A stretch of DNA of 64,000 bases from NCBI RefSeq assembly GCF_031501865.1, contig NZ_JARRCW010000001.1, positions 877,001 to 941,000 of the forward strand, in the 5' to 3' direction. Of the stretch, positions 17,214-25,712 are shown piece after piece. Under the pieces are notes generated by a model. The model saw only the letters and a program-made list of their open reading frames with translations. It was not told where the DNA came from and did no database searches. Each line of letters begins with the position of its first letter. Within the stretch, counting starts at the first letter, position 1. A program made the translations under genes and the position numbers. The DNA is from Pseudovibrio sp. M1P-2-3. GTDB taxonomy: Bacteria > Pseudomonadota > Alphaproteobacteria > Rhizobiales > Stappiaceae.

Positions 17214-18695
17214 ATGGCTATACCCGGTATCCGGCATCTGCCGGCCAGATTTAATTATCGTTTTGTTTTGGCGTCATTATTTACGCTCTGCTTCGTGGTG
17301 AGCGGCGCTACGTTCTCACGAGCTGCGGGGCCGGACTCTGTCGCCGATCTGGCTGAACAGCTTGGGGATGCAGTTGTAAATATTTCAACTGCGCAACAGG
17401 TATCGGCGCAGCGATCCGTTCCCATGCCACAGGTTCCGGATGGGTCTCCTTTTCAGGAGTTTTTCGAGGAATTTTTCAATAAGCAAGAAGGGGAGAGCGG
17501 TCGCCCCAAGCGTGTGCAGTCTTTAGGATCCGGATTTGTCATCGACGGTGAAGAAGGTATCATCATTACCAATAACCATGTAATTGAAGGGGCCGATGAA
17601 ATCACGGTAAACTTCAATGATGGCAGCAAGCTGATTGCTAAGCTGATTGGCCTTGATGAAAAAACTGATATAGCAGTTCTCAAGGTAGAACCCTCAAAGC
17701 CCTTGAAAGATGTCAGGTTCGGTAATTCAGATGTGCTGCGTGTTGGCGATTGGGTAATGGCAATCGGTAATCCCTTCGGCTTGGGCGGAACTGTAACCGT
17801 TGGAATTGTTTCTGCACGTAATCGGGACATTAATTCAGGTCCCTATGACAATTACATCCAGACAGATGCCTCCATTAACCGTGGTAATTCAGGTGGGCCT
17901 TTGTTCAATATGGAAGGGGAGGTTGTTGGCATTAACACCGCGATCTTCTCTCCATCGGGCGGTTCCATCGGGATTGGTTTTGCAATCCCCGCCGCATCGG
18001 CTTCAAAAGTTATTGGCCAGCTGCGTGAGTTTGGTGAGACCCGTAGAGGTTGGCTGGGTGTGCGCATTCAGGAAGTGACGGATGAGATTGCCGAGGGACT
18101 TGGCATGGAAAAAGCCAGAGGTGCCTTGGTTGCCGGAGTAACTGAGGATGGTCCCGCAAAGGGGGCAGGAATCCAGCCCGGTGATGTTATTGTGACATTT
18201 AATGGAAAACTTGTTCCACAAATGCGAGACCTCCCGCGCATGGTTGCCGATACGGAAATCGGAAATGATGTGCCCGTCCAGATTTTGAGGAAAGGTGAGG
18301 AGCTGACTGTTGCCGTGACGCTTGGCAGGCTGGAAGAACCCACGGAGCTGGCGGAAAAAGCAGTAACTGAAGATTCTAAGAAGTCAGAAGAGCCTCAGTT
18401 TGAAATTCTTGGAATGTCTCTTGCCAAGGTCGATGGAGAGCGCCGCGAAAAATACGCACTTACCGAAAAGGTAGAGGGTGTTGTCGTGACTGATGTTGAT
18501 CCGGGTAGCCCGTCAGATGACAAAAGGATCATTCCCGGCGATGTGATTGTTGAAGTAGCACAGGAAGCGGTGACTTCGCCAGAGGATGTTGTGCAACAAA
18601 TCGGCCACTTGAAAGAGCAGGGACGCCGTTCAGCCCTTTTGCTGCTTTCCAATGGCGATGGCGAACTGCGCTTTATAGCGGTTCGTATCGAATAG
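17214..18695 (+). CDS. degP: Do-family (DegP/HtrA-like) periplasmic serine protease
   Basis: A protein of about 493 residues with a signal peptide (hydrophobic core FVLASLFTLCFVVSGAT, cleavage near SRAA). A trypsin-like domain carries the catalytic triad: His in TNNHVIEGA (about residue 122), Asp in EKTDIAVLKV (about 152) and Ser in NRGNSGGPLF (about 226). Two PDZ domains follow (about 260-350 and 390-480). HtrA proteases degrade and refold misfolded envelope proteins. ATG at 17214 is preferred to ATG at 17196: it has GGAG ten bases upstream. The position after hflKC is common in alphaproteobacteria and groups two envelope protein quality-control systems. Confidence 0.93.
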   Translation: MAIPGIRHLPARFNYRFVLASLFTLCFVVSGATFSRAAGPDSVADLAEQLGDAVVNISTAQQVSAQRSVPMPQVPDGSPFQEFFEEFFNKQEGESGRPKRVQSLGSGFVIDGEEGIIITNNHVIEGADEITVNFNDGSKLIAKLIGLDEKTDIAVLKVEPSKPLKDVRFGNSDVLRVGDWVMAIGNPFGLGGTVTVGIVSARNRDINSGPYDNYIQTDASINRGNSGGPLFNMEGEVVGINTAIFSPSGGSIGIGFAIPAASASKVIGQLREFGETRRGWLGVRIQEVTDEIAEGLGMEKARGALVAGVTEDGPAKGAGIQPGDVIVTFNGKLVPQMRDLPRMVADTEIGNDVPVQILRKGEELTVAVTLGRLEEPTELAEKAVTEDSKKSEEPQFEILGMSLAKVDGERREKYALTEKVEGVVVTDVDPGSPSDDKRIIPGDVIVEVAQEAVTSPEDVVQQIGHLKEQGRRSALLLLSNGDGELRFIAVRIE

Positions 18696-18747
18696 CTTAT
18701 AACGTTTGGAGGCGGGTTGATGGCCAGTTGCCCGCCACTCTACGCTT

Positions 18748-19638
18748 TTACCTAATAAATTCTTCGTATTTGTAACCTTGGATATACAGCAGGCTTGTCA
18801 GATCTCCGTTATCAACTCTGGCATCAGCAGCAGCTGCCACCTTTGGTTTGGCGTGATAGGCAACGCCTAGTCCGGAAATAGCAATCATTGCCAGATCGTT
18901 TGCACCGTCGCCAACAGCAAGCGTTTCATCTTTGGATAGACCTTTTTCTTTCATAAGCTGCTCAAGTCGCTCCTGTTTGGCTAACTGGCCCAATATCGGC
19001 AGTTGTACTTGCCCTGTTAGCTCGCCGGCCTCCTCAATAAGAGTATTTGCACGATTTTCATCAAAGCCCACCTGCTTGGCAATTTCTCTTGTGAAAACCG
19101 TAAAGCCGCCGGAGACAAGAGCTGTGTAGGCCCCGTTTGCCTTCATCGTTGCGATCAGCTCTTTTGCACCTGAATTTAAGGATATCCGGTTTTCCAGAGT
19201 CTGCGCGATGACAGAAGTTTTTAATTTCTTGAGCAGCTGCACCCGTTCCTTCAAAGCGGGCTCAAAGTCGATTTCACCGCGCATTGCCCGCTCTGTAATG
19301 TCCGCTACTTTGTCTTTGAGGCCGACTTCTGCCGCCAGCTCATCAATACATTCCTGACCAATCATGGTTGAATCCATATCGGCGATCAGAAGTTTCTTTT
19401 TTCTTCCCGCAACAGGTTGTAGGAATACATCTACCGCAGCGCCCTTAAGGACATCTCGTAGTTTGTCCTCCAGCCCTTCAATAGGGGTTGAAACGGGAAG
19501 TATGAAATCGTAGGCAAAGCCTTCTCTTAAAACCTCTTGGGTTGATTGATTTGGCAAAGCCTTCCGGACTGACAAGATAGTCTCTTCAGAGATTGCGGGA
19601 AGGGTTGGATTGGAAACGAGCGTGACAACAAAAGACAT
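18748..19638 (-). CDS. serB: Phosphoserine phosphatase
   Basis: A 296-residue HAD-superfamily phosphatase that makes L-serine from phosphoserine. The nucleophile motif DMDSTMIGQECIDELA has the two catalytic aspartates at residues 87 and 89. VSGGFTVFTREIA is motif II and VGDGANDLAMI is motif IV. The N-terminal 80 residues form the ACT-like portion usual in SerB of this group. It is divergent from miaA, and the first codons of the two genes overlap by up to 29 bp, so the promoters must lie inside each other's coding sequence. Confidence 0.95.
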   Translation of the reverse strand: MSFVVTLVSNPTLPAISEETILSVRKALPNQSTQEVLREGFAYDFILPVSTPIEGLEDKLRDVLKGAAVDVFLQPVAGRKKKLLIADMDSTMIGQECIDELAAEVGLKDKVADITERAMRGEIDFEPALKERVQLLKKLKTSVIAQTLENRISLNSGAKELIATMKANGAYTALVSGGFTVFTREIAKQVGFDENRANTLIEEAGELTGQVQLPILGQLAKQERLEQLMKEKGLSKDETLAVGDGANDLAMIAISGLGVAYHAKPKVAAAADARVDNGDLTSLLYIQGYKYEEFIR

Positions 19639-20608
19639 AGGAAGCTCTCAGCAACAAAAGAAACAAAGCAGGTTTAACAGACCTGAGGCTGTGTTGATAG
19701 CTGGACCAACGGCCAGCGGCAAGACCGCACTGGCGATTGAGCTTTCAAAAATGCTGGGTGCGCGCATCGTAAATGCAGATTCTATGCAAATTTACAGGGA
19801 CCTTCATATACTGTCTGCGCGCCCTTCCCGCGAGGAAGAAGCGCAGGCACCTCACGTTCTGTTTGGTCATGTTCCCTCCCATGAAGCCTATAGTGTGATG
19901 CGATGGCTTTCTGATTTTGAAGTAGAGTTGGAGGCTGCGCGAAAGGAAGAGGTACCTTTGATTGTGGTTGGGGGGACAGGCCTTTACTTCAAAGCGTTGC
20001 TGGAAGGTATTTCTCTGATGCCGGAAATTTCGCAGGACATTCGACAATACTGGCGCGAAGAAAGCTGCCACAAAACCGCTGAATATCTTCATTCAATTTT
20101 GAGGGAAAAAGATCCTGTTGTGGCGGCGCGGCTGAAAGAAGGTGATACTCAGCGCATTGTCAGGGCATTGGAAGTGATTGAAGGTACTGGGAAATCCTTG
20201 TCATATTGGCAGCAAAATCGCAGCACGCCTCTGCTGGGAAGTTCCGACCACGTTTCAGTGGTTCTGGCGCCGGAACGTAAGGCTTTGCATGAACGTATTC
20301 ATAGAAGGTTTGAGTTGATGATGGAGGCGGGGGCAGAACAAGAGGCTGTTGCTTTGACGTCTCAAGGACTTGATCCCAGCCTTACTGTCATGAAGGCTAT
20401 TGGGGTGAAACAGTTGAGCCTTGCAGCAGCTGGTGAGGTTTTACGGGATGCGGCCATTGAGAGGTCGAAAACTGAAACGAGACAATATGCCAAACGACAG
20501 ATGACGTTTTTCAATGGCCAACTGCCCATGTGGCCGCAACTCGACCCGTTGAATGCGGCTGATAGAGAAGCTTGCATAGACACCCTAGGGAAAGCGTTTG
20601 CCAAGTAG
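19610..20608 (+). CDS. miaA: tRNA dimethylallyltransferase MiaA
   Basis: A protein of about 330 residues that transfers a dimethylallyl group to A37 of tRNAs reading UNN codons. The P-loop GPTASGKTALAIEL lies at about residues 32-45, with NADSMQIYRDL and VVGGTGLYFKALLEG typical of MiaA; the C-terminus contains TRQYAKRQMTFF. The start is uncertain: TTG at 19610 and GTG at 19622 are both possible, and both overlap the divergent serB start. The N-terminal Gln/Lys-rich extension of about 20 residues is not part of the family core. Confidence 0.93.
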   Translation: METSVTTKDIGSSQQQKKQSRFNRPEAVLIAGPTASGKTALAIELSKMLGARIVNADSMQIYRDLHILSARPSREEEAQAPHVLFGHVPSHEAYSVMRWLSDFEVELEAARKEEVPLIVVGGTGLYFKALLEGISLMPEISQDIRQYWREESCHKTAEYLHSILREKDPVVAARLKEGDTQRIVRALEVIEGTGKSLSYWQQNRSTPLLGSSDHVSVVLAPERKALHERIHRRFELMMEAGAEQEAVALTSQGLDPSLTVMKAIGVKQLSLAAAGEVLRDAAIERSKTETRQYAKRQMTFFNGQLPMWPQLDPLNAADREACIDTLGKAFAK

Positions 20609-20661
20609 TAAGGGGTAAACCTTTTGACACCCCTTAAAAAGCTTCTATTAATTTAGCTAGG

Positions 20662-20697
20662 GCAGCGAGACGTTTTATTGAAACAGCTCGCTGCTTT
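20662..20697 (+). terminator. Intrinsic terminator after miaA
   Basis: GCAGCGAG at 20662-20669 pairs with CTCGCTGC at 20687-20694, with an inner GTTT/GAAAC pairing, followed by TTT. It lies between convergent miaA and leuA and can serve the rightward transcript. Confidence 0.7.
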
Positions 20698-20714
20698 AAC
20701 CTATTGTTTAGGTA

Positions 20715-20763
20715 CGTATCTTTAACCGAAAACTAGTGTCCACTTTTCGGCTATACGCTTTAG
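20715..20763. repeat. Dispersed palindromic repeat, family 1, copy 1
   Basis: A 49-bp imperfect palindrome with CCGAAAA pairing TTTTCGG and outer GTAT pairing ATAC. It matches 31635-31684 at most positions (shared core CACTTTTCGGC, then ATACGCT). It sits at the 3' end of leuA, covering its stop codon. It probably folds as a 3' hairpin of the leuA mRNA and belongs to a REP-like family. Confidence 0.7.
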
Positions 20764-22316
20764 CTAGCGAGCACATCTTCCACGTTGACTTGCCGCTGCC
20801 GACGCAGTTGTAAGCGGTTGAGCGCGGAAACATAGGCTCTGGCGGACGCAACCAAGGTATCGGTATCAGCGCCTTTACCTGTAGCGATTTTGTTACCGTC
20901 TTCAAGCCGCACCGAAACTTCTGCCTGTGCATCTGTACCCTCTGTCACCGCATGCACCTGATAGAGCTGCAAAGTAGCGTCATGGGGCCAAATGGCTTTG
21001 ATGGCGTTGAATGTTGCGTCAACAGGCCCATCCCCATTGGCTTCGCGGGTTTCATGGCGGCCATTGACATCCATGGTTAAAATAGCCTTCTGCGGGCCGC
21101 CAGTACCAGCGATAACGGTCAATGCGATCACTTTGACGGTCTCACCCTGTACAGTGATTTCGTCTTCGACCAAAGCTTGAATGTCTTCATCGTATACATT
21201 CTTCTTGCGGTCGGCCAGCTCTTTGAAACGGCGGAAGGCCTCCTGAAAGGCGTTGTCACCCAGCTCATATCCCAGTTCTGTGAGCTTGTCTTTGAATGCG
21301 TGGCGACCCGAGTGCTTGCCCATAACAAGTGAGGTGGCACGCACTCCCACATCTTCGGGGCGCATGATCTCGTAGGTCTCAGCATTTTTTAGCATTCCGT
21401 CCTGATGGATCCCACTTTCGTGCGCGAATGCATTTTTACCGACAATCGCCTTGTTATATTGCACAGGGAATGAGGAAACGGCGGATACAAGTTTGGAAGC
21501 CCGTGTCATATACTTGGGGTCGACCTCGCATGTATACGGCAGGACATCGGATCGTGTGCGTATGGCCATGACCACTTCTTCGAGAGCCGCATTGCCTGCA
21601 CGTTCGCCAAGCCCGTTGACTGTGCACTCAATCTGCCGCGCCCCGCCATCAACTCCGGCCAAAGAGTTCGCCACAGCAAGGCCCAGATCGTTATGGCAAT
21701 GAACGGAGAATACGGCTTTGTCCGCATTCGGCACGTTGTTGCGAATGTTCTCGAACATAGCCTTGTATTCATGCGGTACAGCATAACCGACCGTATCTGG
21801 CAGGTTGATTGTTGTTGCCCCAGCCTCAATTGCAGCTTCTACGCAGCGATAAAGATATTCAATAGGCGTGCGGGTTGCATCCATTGCGGACCACTCAACG
21901 TCATCAATTAGGTTTCTGGCCTGGGTAACGGTTTTTCTAACGATCTCCAGCACGTCCTCTTGGGATTTATTCATTTGGTGTTCCAGATGAATGGGAGATG
22001 TGGAGACGAACGTGTGAATGCGGCCCCTGCGTGCAAAGCCAACAGCCTCGCCAGCGCGGTCAATATCGGCGGGAATTGCGCGGGCCAGACCCGCTATAAC
22101 GGCGTTTTTAGAACGGCGGGCAATCTCACTCACGGCCTCAAAATCGCCGTTGGAGGCAATTGGGAAGCCTGCTTCGATAATATTGACACCCATAGTGTCC
22201 AGAATTTCGGCCACTTGCAGCTTTTCTTCCAGTGTCATGGAAGCGCCGGGAGACTGTTCTCCATCACGCAAGGTGGTGTCGAAGATAACGACTCTGTCTG
22301 TTGCAGATGTGGTCAT
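20760..22316 (-). CDS. leuA: 2-isopropylmalate synthase
   Basis: An enzyme of about 518 residues that condenses acetyl-CoA and 2-oxoisovalerate, the committed step of leucine synthesis. The N-terminal TIM barrel starts with IFDTTLRDGEQSPGASM (metal-binding Asp), contains VHCHNDLGLAVANSLAGV and NGLGERAGNAALEEV, and the C-terminal 120 residues form the leucine-binding regulatory domain. ATG at 22316 (MTTSATDRVV) follows GAAGGA at good spacing; the frame open to 22352 has no such signal. A leucine-rich leader peptide lies 118 nt upstream, implying control by leucyl-tRNA supply in addition to allosteric inhibition. Confidence 0.96.
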   Translation of the reverse strand: MTTSATDRVVIFDTTLRDGEQSPGASMTLEEKLQVAEILDTMGVNIIEAGFPIASNGDFEAVSEIARRSKNAVIAGLARAIPADIDRAGEAVGFARRGRIHTFVSTSPIHLEHQMNKSQEDVLEIVRKTVTQARNLIDDVEWSAMDATRTPIEYLYRCVEAAIEAGATTINLPDTVGYAVPHEYKAMFENIRNNVPNADKAVFSVHCHNDLGLAVANSLAGVDGGARQIECTVNGLGERAGNAALEEVVMAIRTRSDVLPYTCEVDPKYMTRASKLVSAVSSFPVQYNKAIVGKNAFAHESGIHQDGMLKNAETYEIMRPEDVGVRATSLVMGKHSGRHAFKDKLTELGYELGDNAFQEAFRRFKELADRKKNVYDEDIQALVEDEITVQGETVKVIALTVIAGTGGPQKAILTMDVNGRHETREANGDGPVDATFNAIKAIWPHDATLQLYQVHAVTEGTDAQAEVSVRLEDGNKIATGKGADTDTLVASARAYVSALNRLQLRRQRQVNVEDVLAS

Positions 22317-22434
22317 GTAATGAGGTCCTTCAGTTGCCCCCCACTTCATCACACTTGGTTTTCAAGGGGCTTTTACTTTTTCCAGATGGTTCAAGATCCC
22401 CTAAGAGCCCGCTCGGATACGGAGCAGCCGACGC

Positions 22435-22533
22435 TCAGGGGCATCTAAGTAGAAGGAGATCAAGAATACGAGTTAGGCCGCCGCACAAATAGGCGTCGCT
22501 GGAAAAATTCAGATTGTCGCAGGAGGCGATCAT
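22435..22533 (-). CDS. leuL: Probable leuA leader peptide
   Basis: A 32-codon reading frame upstream of leuA encoding ILDLLLL near its C-terminus (codons ATT CTT GAT CTC CTT CTA CTT). Five leucine codons, four of them consecutive, placed shortly before the stop are the hallmark of leu-operon attenuator peptides. After the stop, CCCCTGAGC can pair with GCTCTTAGGGG with a mismatch. A second GC-rich pairing (GCCCC with GGGGC) lies nearer to leuA. No clear U-run follows these stems, so control might be translational or Rho-based rather than by an intrinsic terminator. The ATG start has no strong Shine-Dalgarno sequence, so the N-terminus is uncertain. Confidence 0.6.
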   Translation of the reverse strand: MIASCDNLNFSSDAYLCGGLTRILDLLLLRCP

Positions 22534-23009
22534 CTGCTCACTCTAGCCTTTTCTCAAGTTACACTTTTATCACAGTATAAGGCATAGACCTATAAAGCGT
22601 AAAGAATGTAAGTAATCAAATTATTTCCAAATGCCTATCTCAAATGAAATTAAATGGCAAGGGGATTTGATAAAATGGTCAAAGATTACTTTTTGAGAAG
22701 GTGACTTGTTATTTGTGGAAAGGGGGCAATATCGTAATATCAAAAGGTGCGAGGCTTGATTGCTCTGCAAATAAGATGGCGAAATCTCAATGACTTATTT
22801 TTAAGATTTGTAACGTGCTATTATTAATATTTAGCTCAAGGTGAGTACTATATATAATATATATTTAAAGTTGTATTTGTGACAGCTTCGCGCAAGGTTT
22901 GGTGGTTCATACTCGTATCATTGCTTTCTTCCGCTACGCTATGAGGGCGTGGTTCCTTTTTCCTTTAAGCTCTATGATGGAGTAGCAGGGGCAAGAGATT
23001 TGTTTACCA
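22534..23009. other. AT-rich intergenic region between leuA leader and the paralogue array
   Basis: About 475 bp, clearly richer in A and T than the surrounding genes and including TATATATAATATATATTTAAA near 22850. It should hold the leuA promoter on one side. The conserved element of the downstream paralogue array is listed separately. No RNA gene was recognised. Confidence 0.4.
22941..22982 (+). promoter_or_regulatory. Conserved upstream element of the paralogue array, copy 1
   Basis: A 42-nt sequence beginning ATGAGGGCGTGG and ending CTCTATGATGGAG, 27 nt before the start codon of the first paralogue. Near-identical elements with the same internal spacing precede the second and fourth paralogues. 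The fixed length and position suggest a promoter core or a conserved 5' leader; no match to the common -35/-10 pattern is clear. Confidence 0.6.
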
Positions 23010-24131
23010 ATGCCTACGATCAATTCCAGTCTTTTACAAAATCATGCCATAGAGCTGCTGCAAAGTTTTCAAGTCAGTAAAATTCCAAATATCTCTCCTA
23101 ACCAGGGTGAGAACAAAACTGCCATAGAGAAAATTAATGAGATCATTACCGGGCAAACGGATAAGACAGTGGCAACAGCTAGAGCCCGAATTGCTGAAGC
23201 TCATTTGGAGGCCTCGAAATCTGAGTTAGAAAATAACTCAGATGCTCCCTTTGGGCTCTCCGTCGGGGGAGTTTATTATGAAAAGGTCGCCGATATGAGC
23301 GAGGGAGTGCAGATCAACGCCTATATAGCAGCTAAACAAGTGGAGCGTTACCTCCGCGAAGAATATATATCTTCTGGAGCTGTCGATAACCCGTACACCA
23401 CCTGGGACTTTCTTTATGACCAACAAGGCACGGATCAAACGTATTGGCGTTTTGGGGGGGAAGTTGATGCGGATTCTGATTTATCCGCCTACGTTGCTTC
23501 ACAATACTTCCAAAATCACTTGGGAGAAGTCTTGACCGAAGATGTAATTGGTACGGATGGTAGATCTGGAGTCTTTTCATATAAGGAATATGACTTTGTC
23601 CCTGTCTTTCAAGAGTTTTCTCGCGTGATGGTGATAACCTCTCAAATTGAATATTATTTTCAAGAGACGTACGGCTTAAACAGTCTTGAGTATCTTACTC
23701 TTTCAGAAAACCTAGTTGAGGACCGGGCGGAAATTCTCACAGAGCGTGACACTATAGTCTCTGAGTTCGGTGTGAATAGTACTGAGCATGTGGCTTACAT
23801 AAATAACTTCTACTATGAGAAAACGCAGCTCAATTATGCTCGTATAGAAACGGCCGAAGGACTTGAAATAAACTTCATAAGAACATCTACAGGTTACGGT
23901 AGTATTCTAAAGCAAAAGTCTGAGGCCGGCATGCAGCCTGTTACTATTGGCAGTGAAATTGAAGAGCTTAATAGTTTTGAAAGTGAGACTTTAGAAGACA
24001 CCTTATACTATGCTCAACGACGAATAACTGATCAAGGTGTTCTTGAAGCGCTTGAAACTGGTCTTGAGGAGTTAACCGCTAATGGACACGCAACGATGAC
24101 AGAAATGCCACTGACTAAAGGAGTAACTTAG
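23010..24131 (+). CDS. Unrecognised acidic protein, paralogue array member 1
   Basis: A 373-residue protein I do not recognise. Module 1 (residues 1-25): INSSLLQNHAIELLQSFQ. Module 2 (about 38-68): a helix with EKINEII.GQTDKTVATARARIAEA. Module 3 (about 80-115): GVYYEKVADMSEGVQINAYI. Module 4, the shared core (about 205-280): YGLNSLEYLTL, DRAEILTERDTIVSEFG, VAYINNFYYE. Module 5: a beta-rich segment GLEINFIRTSTGYG. It has no signal peptide, transmembrane helix or known catalytic motif, and is acidic. It is the nearest relative of the next gene, from which it differs mainly between residues 120 and 200. ATG at 23010 aligns with the starts of its relatives. Confidence 0.75.
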   Translation: MPTINSSLLQNHAIELLQSFQVSKIPNISPNQGENKTAIEKINEIITGQTDKTVATARARIAEAHLEASKSELENNSDAPFGLSVGGVYYEKVADMSEGVQINAYIAAKQVERYLREEYISSGAVDNPYTTWDFLYDQQGTDQTYWRFGGEVDADSDLSAYVASQYFQNHLGEVLTEDVIGTDGRSGVFSYKEYDFVPVFQEFSRVMVITSQIEYYFQETYGLNSLEYLTLSENLVEDRAEILTERDTIVSEFGVNSTEHVAYINNFYYEKTQLNYARIETAEGLEINFIRTSTGYGSILKQKSEAGMQPVTIGSEIEELNSFESETLEDTLYYAQRRITDQGVLEALETGLEELTANGHATMTEMPLTKGVT

Positions 24132-24202
24132 GGTTCTCCTTTTAGGCATTGAGAAACTTGGAACGTTGATAACACATTTGTTTTGAAGCACTTTGCTGCA
24201 AT

Positions 24203-24244
24203 ATAAGGGCGCGACATCATGCTGCTTTAGACTCTATGGTGGAG
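24203..24244 (+). promoter_or_regulatory. Conserved upstream element of the paralogue array, copy 2
   Basis: A 42-nt element beginning ATAAGGGCGCGA and ending CTCTATGGTGGAG, aligned without gaps to the copy at 22941. It lies 20 nt before the first of two possible starts of the second paralogue. It occurs after the stop of the previous gene, so each gene has its own copy. Confidence 0.6.
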
Positions 24245-24264
24245 CGGTAGGGGAGAAAACCCAA

Positions 24265-25401
24265 ATGCCAATATCTATGATTAATTCTAGTCTCTTGCAA
24301 AATCAAGCTGTGGAGTTGCTTCAAAGTTTTCAAGCCAATCAACCCTCCAGTAGTTCTCCTGACGAAGAAGAAAACAAAACTGCTACAGAAAAAATCCATG
24401 ACATTATTTCTGGCCAAACGGATAAAACCGTAGCAGCAGCCAAAGCCCGTATTGCTGAGGCTCAGTTGAAAGCAGCCACAGTTGAAGTACGTAATGATGA
24501 AGATGTGGATTTCGGCTTTACAGTGGAGGGAACTCACTACGTAAAAGTATCTGACATGAGTGAGGAGGTGCGGATCAATGTTTATATAGCTGCAAAAGAA
24601 ATAGAGCACTATATACGCGATATAATAATAGACTCCGGTGTTTTGGATAATACTCGTTGGCTTGATTTGGAAACTGACCGTTATAAAGACGCTAAGAATT
24701 GGAAAGCAGGGGGGGAAGTTTATTCGGATGCGGATTTCTCGAGTAGAGTTTCTGCTGCTTACCTTGATTATTATTGGCAAGAGTTTGTCGATCTAGACAC
24801 TCCCGGAAAGTGGGCGAACTTCTGGCCTTCTTGGGAATATATGGGATTTGATCCTGTTTTTCAGGAATTTCACCGCATGACAGAGATCACGCAGAGTATC
24901 CAATATTATTATGCTGAGACGTATGGCAGAAACAGTCTTGAGTATCTTACTCTCGCAGAAGATCTTGTGGAAGACCGGGCAGAAAGTCTGGCGGAACGCG
25001 ATGCTATAGTTTCTGAGTTCGGTGAGGTCAGTGCTGAACATGTCGCATATATGACTAATTTCTACTATGAAAATACTAAGCTTGATTACGCTCAAATGGA
25101 AACTTCGGGTGGGCTAGGGATACACTTCTATAGAACATCAACCGGGTACGGTACCGTCCTGCGGCAGAAGTTGGAGGCAGATGTTAACTACATAACCTTT
25201 GATAGTGAGACTGGACAAATCAATAGCTTTGAAAGTGGAACTGTGGAAAGTACAGTTTTGGGTAACTTTCGTTGGTATGACCCTTCGGACACTGAGCGCC
25301 GATTTAATCATGGTGACCTTGAAGGGTTTAGGGGCTACCTTGAAGAACTTGAAGCTAACGGTCAGGCAATAATAACCGCAGTTTCGTTAGATGAAGCATA
25401 G
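24265..25401 (+). CDS. Unrecognised acidic protein, paralogue array member 2
   Basis: A protein of about 378 residues, closely similar to member 1 over the N-terminal module (INSSLLQNQAVELLQSFQAN), the EKIHDIISGQTDKTV helix, the MSEEVRINVYIAAKE segment and the core (SLEYLTLAEDLVEDRAE, SLAERDAIVSEFG, EHVAYMTNFYYE). Even the DNA is similar across the core, so this is a fairly recent tandem duplication. The middle (about 130-200) and C-terminus differ. ATG 24265 or ATG 24277 may be used; a frame to 24193 would run through the conserved upstream element and is rejected. No targeting signal or known domain is visible. Confidence 0.75.
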   Translation: MPISMINSSLLQNQAVELLQSFQANQPSSSSPDEEENKTATEKIHDIISGQTDKTVAAAKARIAEAQLKAATVEVRNDEDVDFGFTVEGTHYVKVSDMSEEVRINVYIAAKEIEHYIRDIIIDSGVLDNTRWLDLETDRYKDAKNWKAGGEVYSDADFSSRVSAAYLDYYWQEFVDLDTPGKWANFWPSWEYMGFDPVFQEFHRMTEITQSIQYYYAETYGRNSLEYLTLAEDLVEDRAESLAERDAIVSEFGEVSAEHVAYMTNFYYENTKLDYAQMETSGGLGIHFYRTSTGYGTVLRQKLEADVNYITFDSETGQINSFESGTVESTVLGNFRWYDPSDTERRFNHGDLEGFRGYLEELEANGQAIITAVSLDEA

Positions 25402-25712
25402 AACTCCCTTTTTGCTTGACTGATTTGTGTCTCCCTCAACATGGAGTGTGTTGTTTTATAGCATTGGGATATCTGTTGAGCGTATAGGGACGTGTATTTC
25501 GTTGTATTCCAAGTGCGCTCCATAATACTAAAGTTAACACTAAAAGTTTAGTTAACTCAGCTTCATGCAAGTTAAGGTTTAATATGGTTTGGGTGTCATC
25601 TAGCCTCACAGCTTTTACGTGAAATGGCTAGTTGGAGCCGTATTGACTCCAAGTCTTAAACCAGCGCAAACCGATAAATGGGTTCGCTACAATCAGTTAT
25701 GGTAAAATACAC
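25402..25712. other. Spacer between paralogue members 2 and 3
   Basis: AT-rich 311-bp spacer. It has an inverted repeat AGTTAAC/GTTAACT at 25532-25557 and TTGGAG/CTCCAA near 25632-25652. The conserved upstream element found before the other members is absent here. Confidence 0.4.

Noticed and set aside
24193-24264. Longer start for paralogue array member 2
   Set aside because: The extra codons read through the conserved non-coding upstream element that also precedes members 1 and 4.
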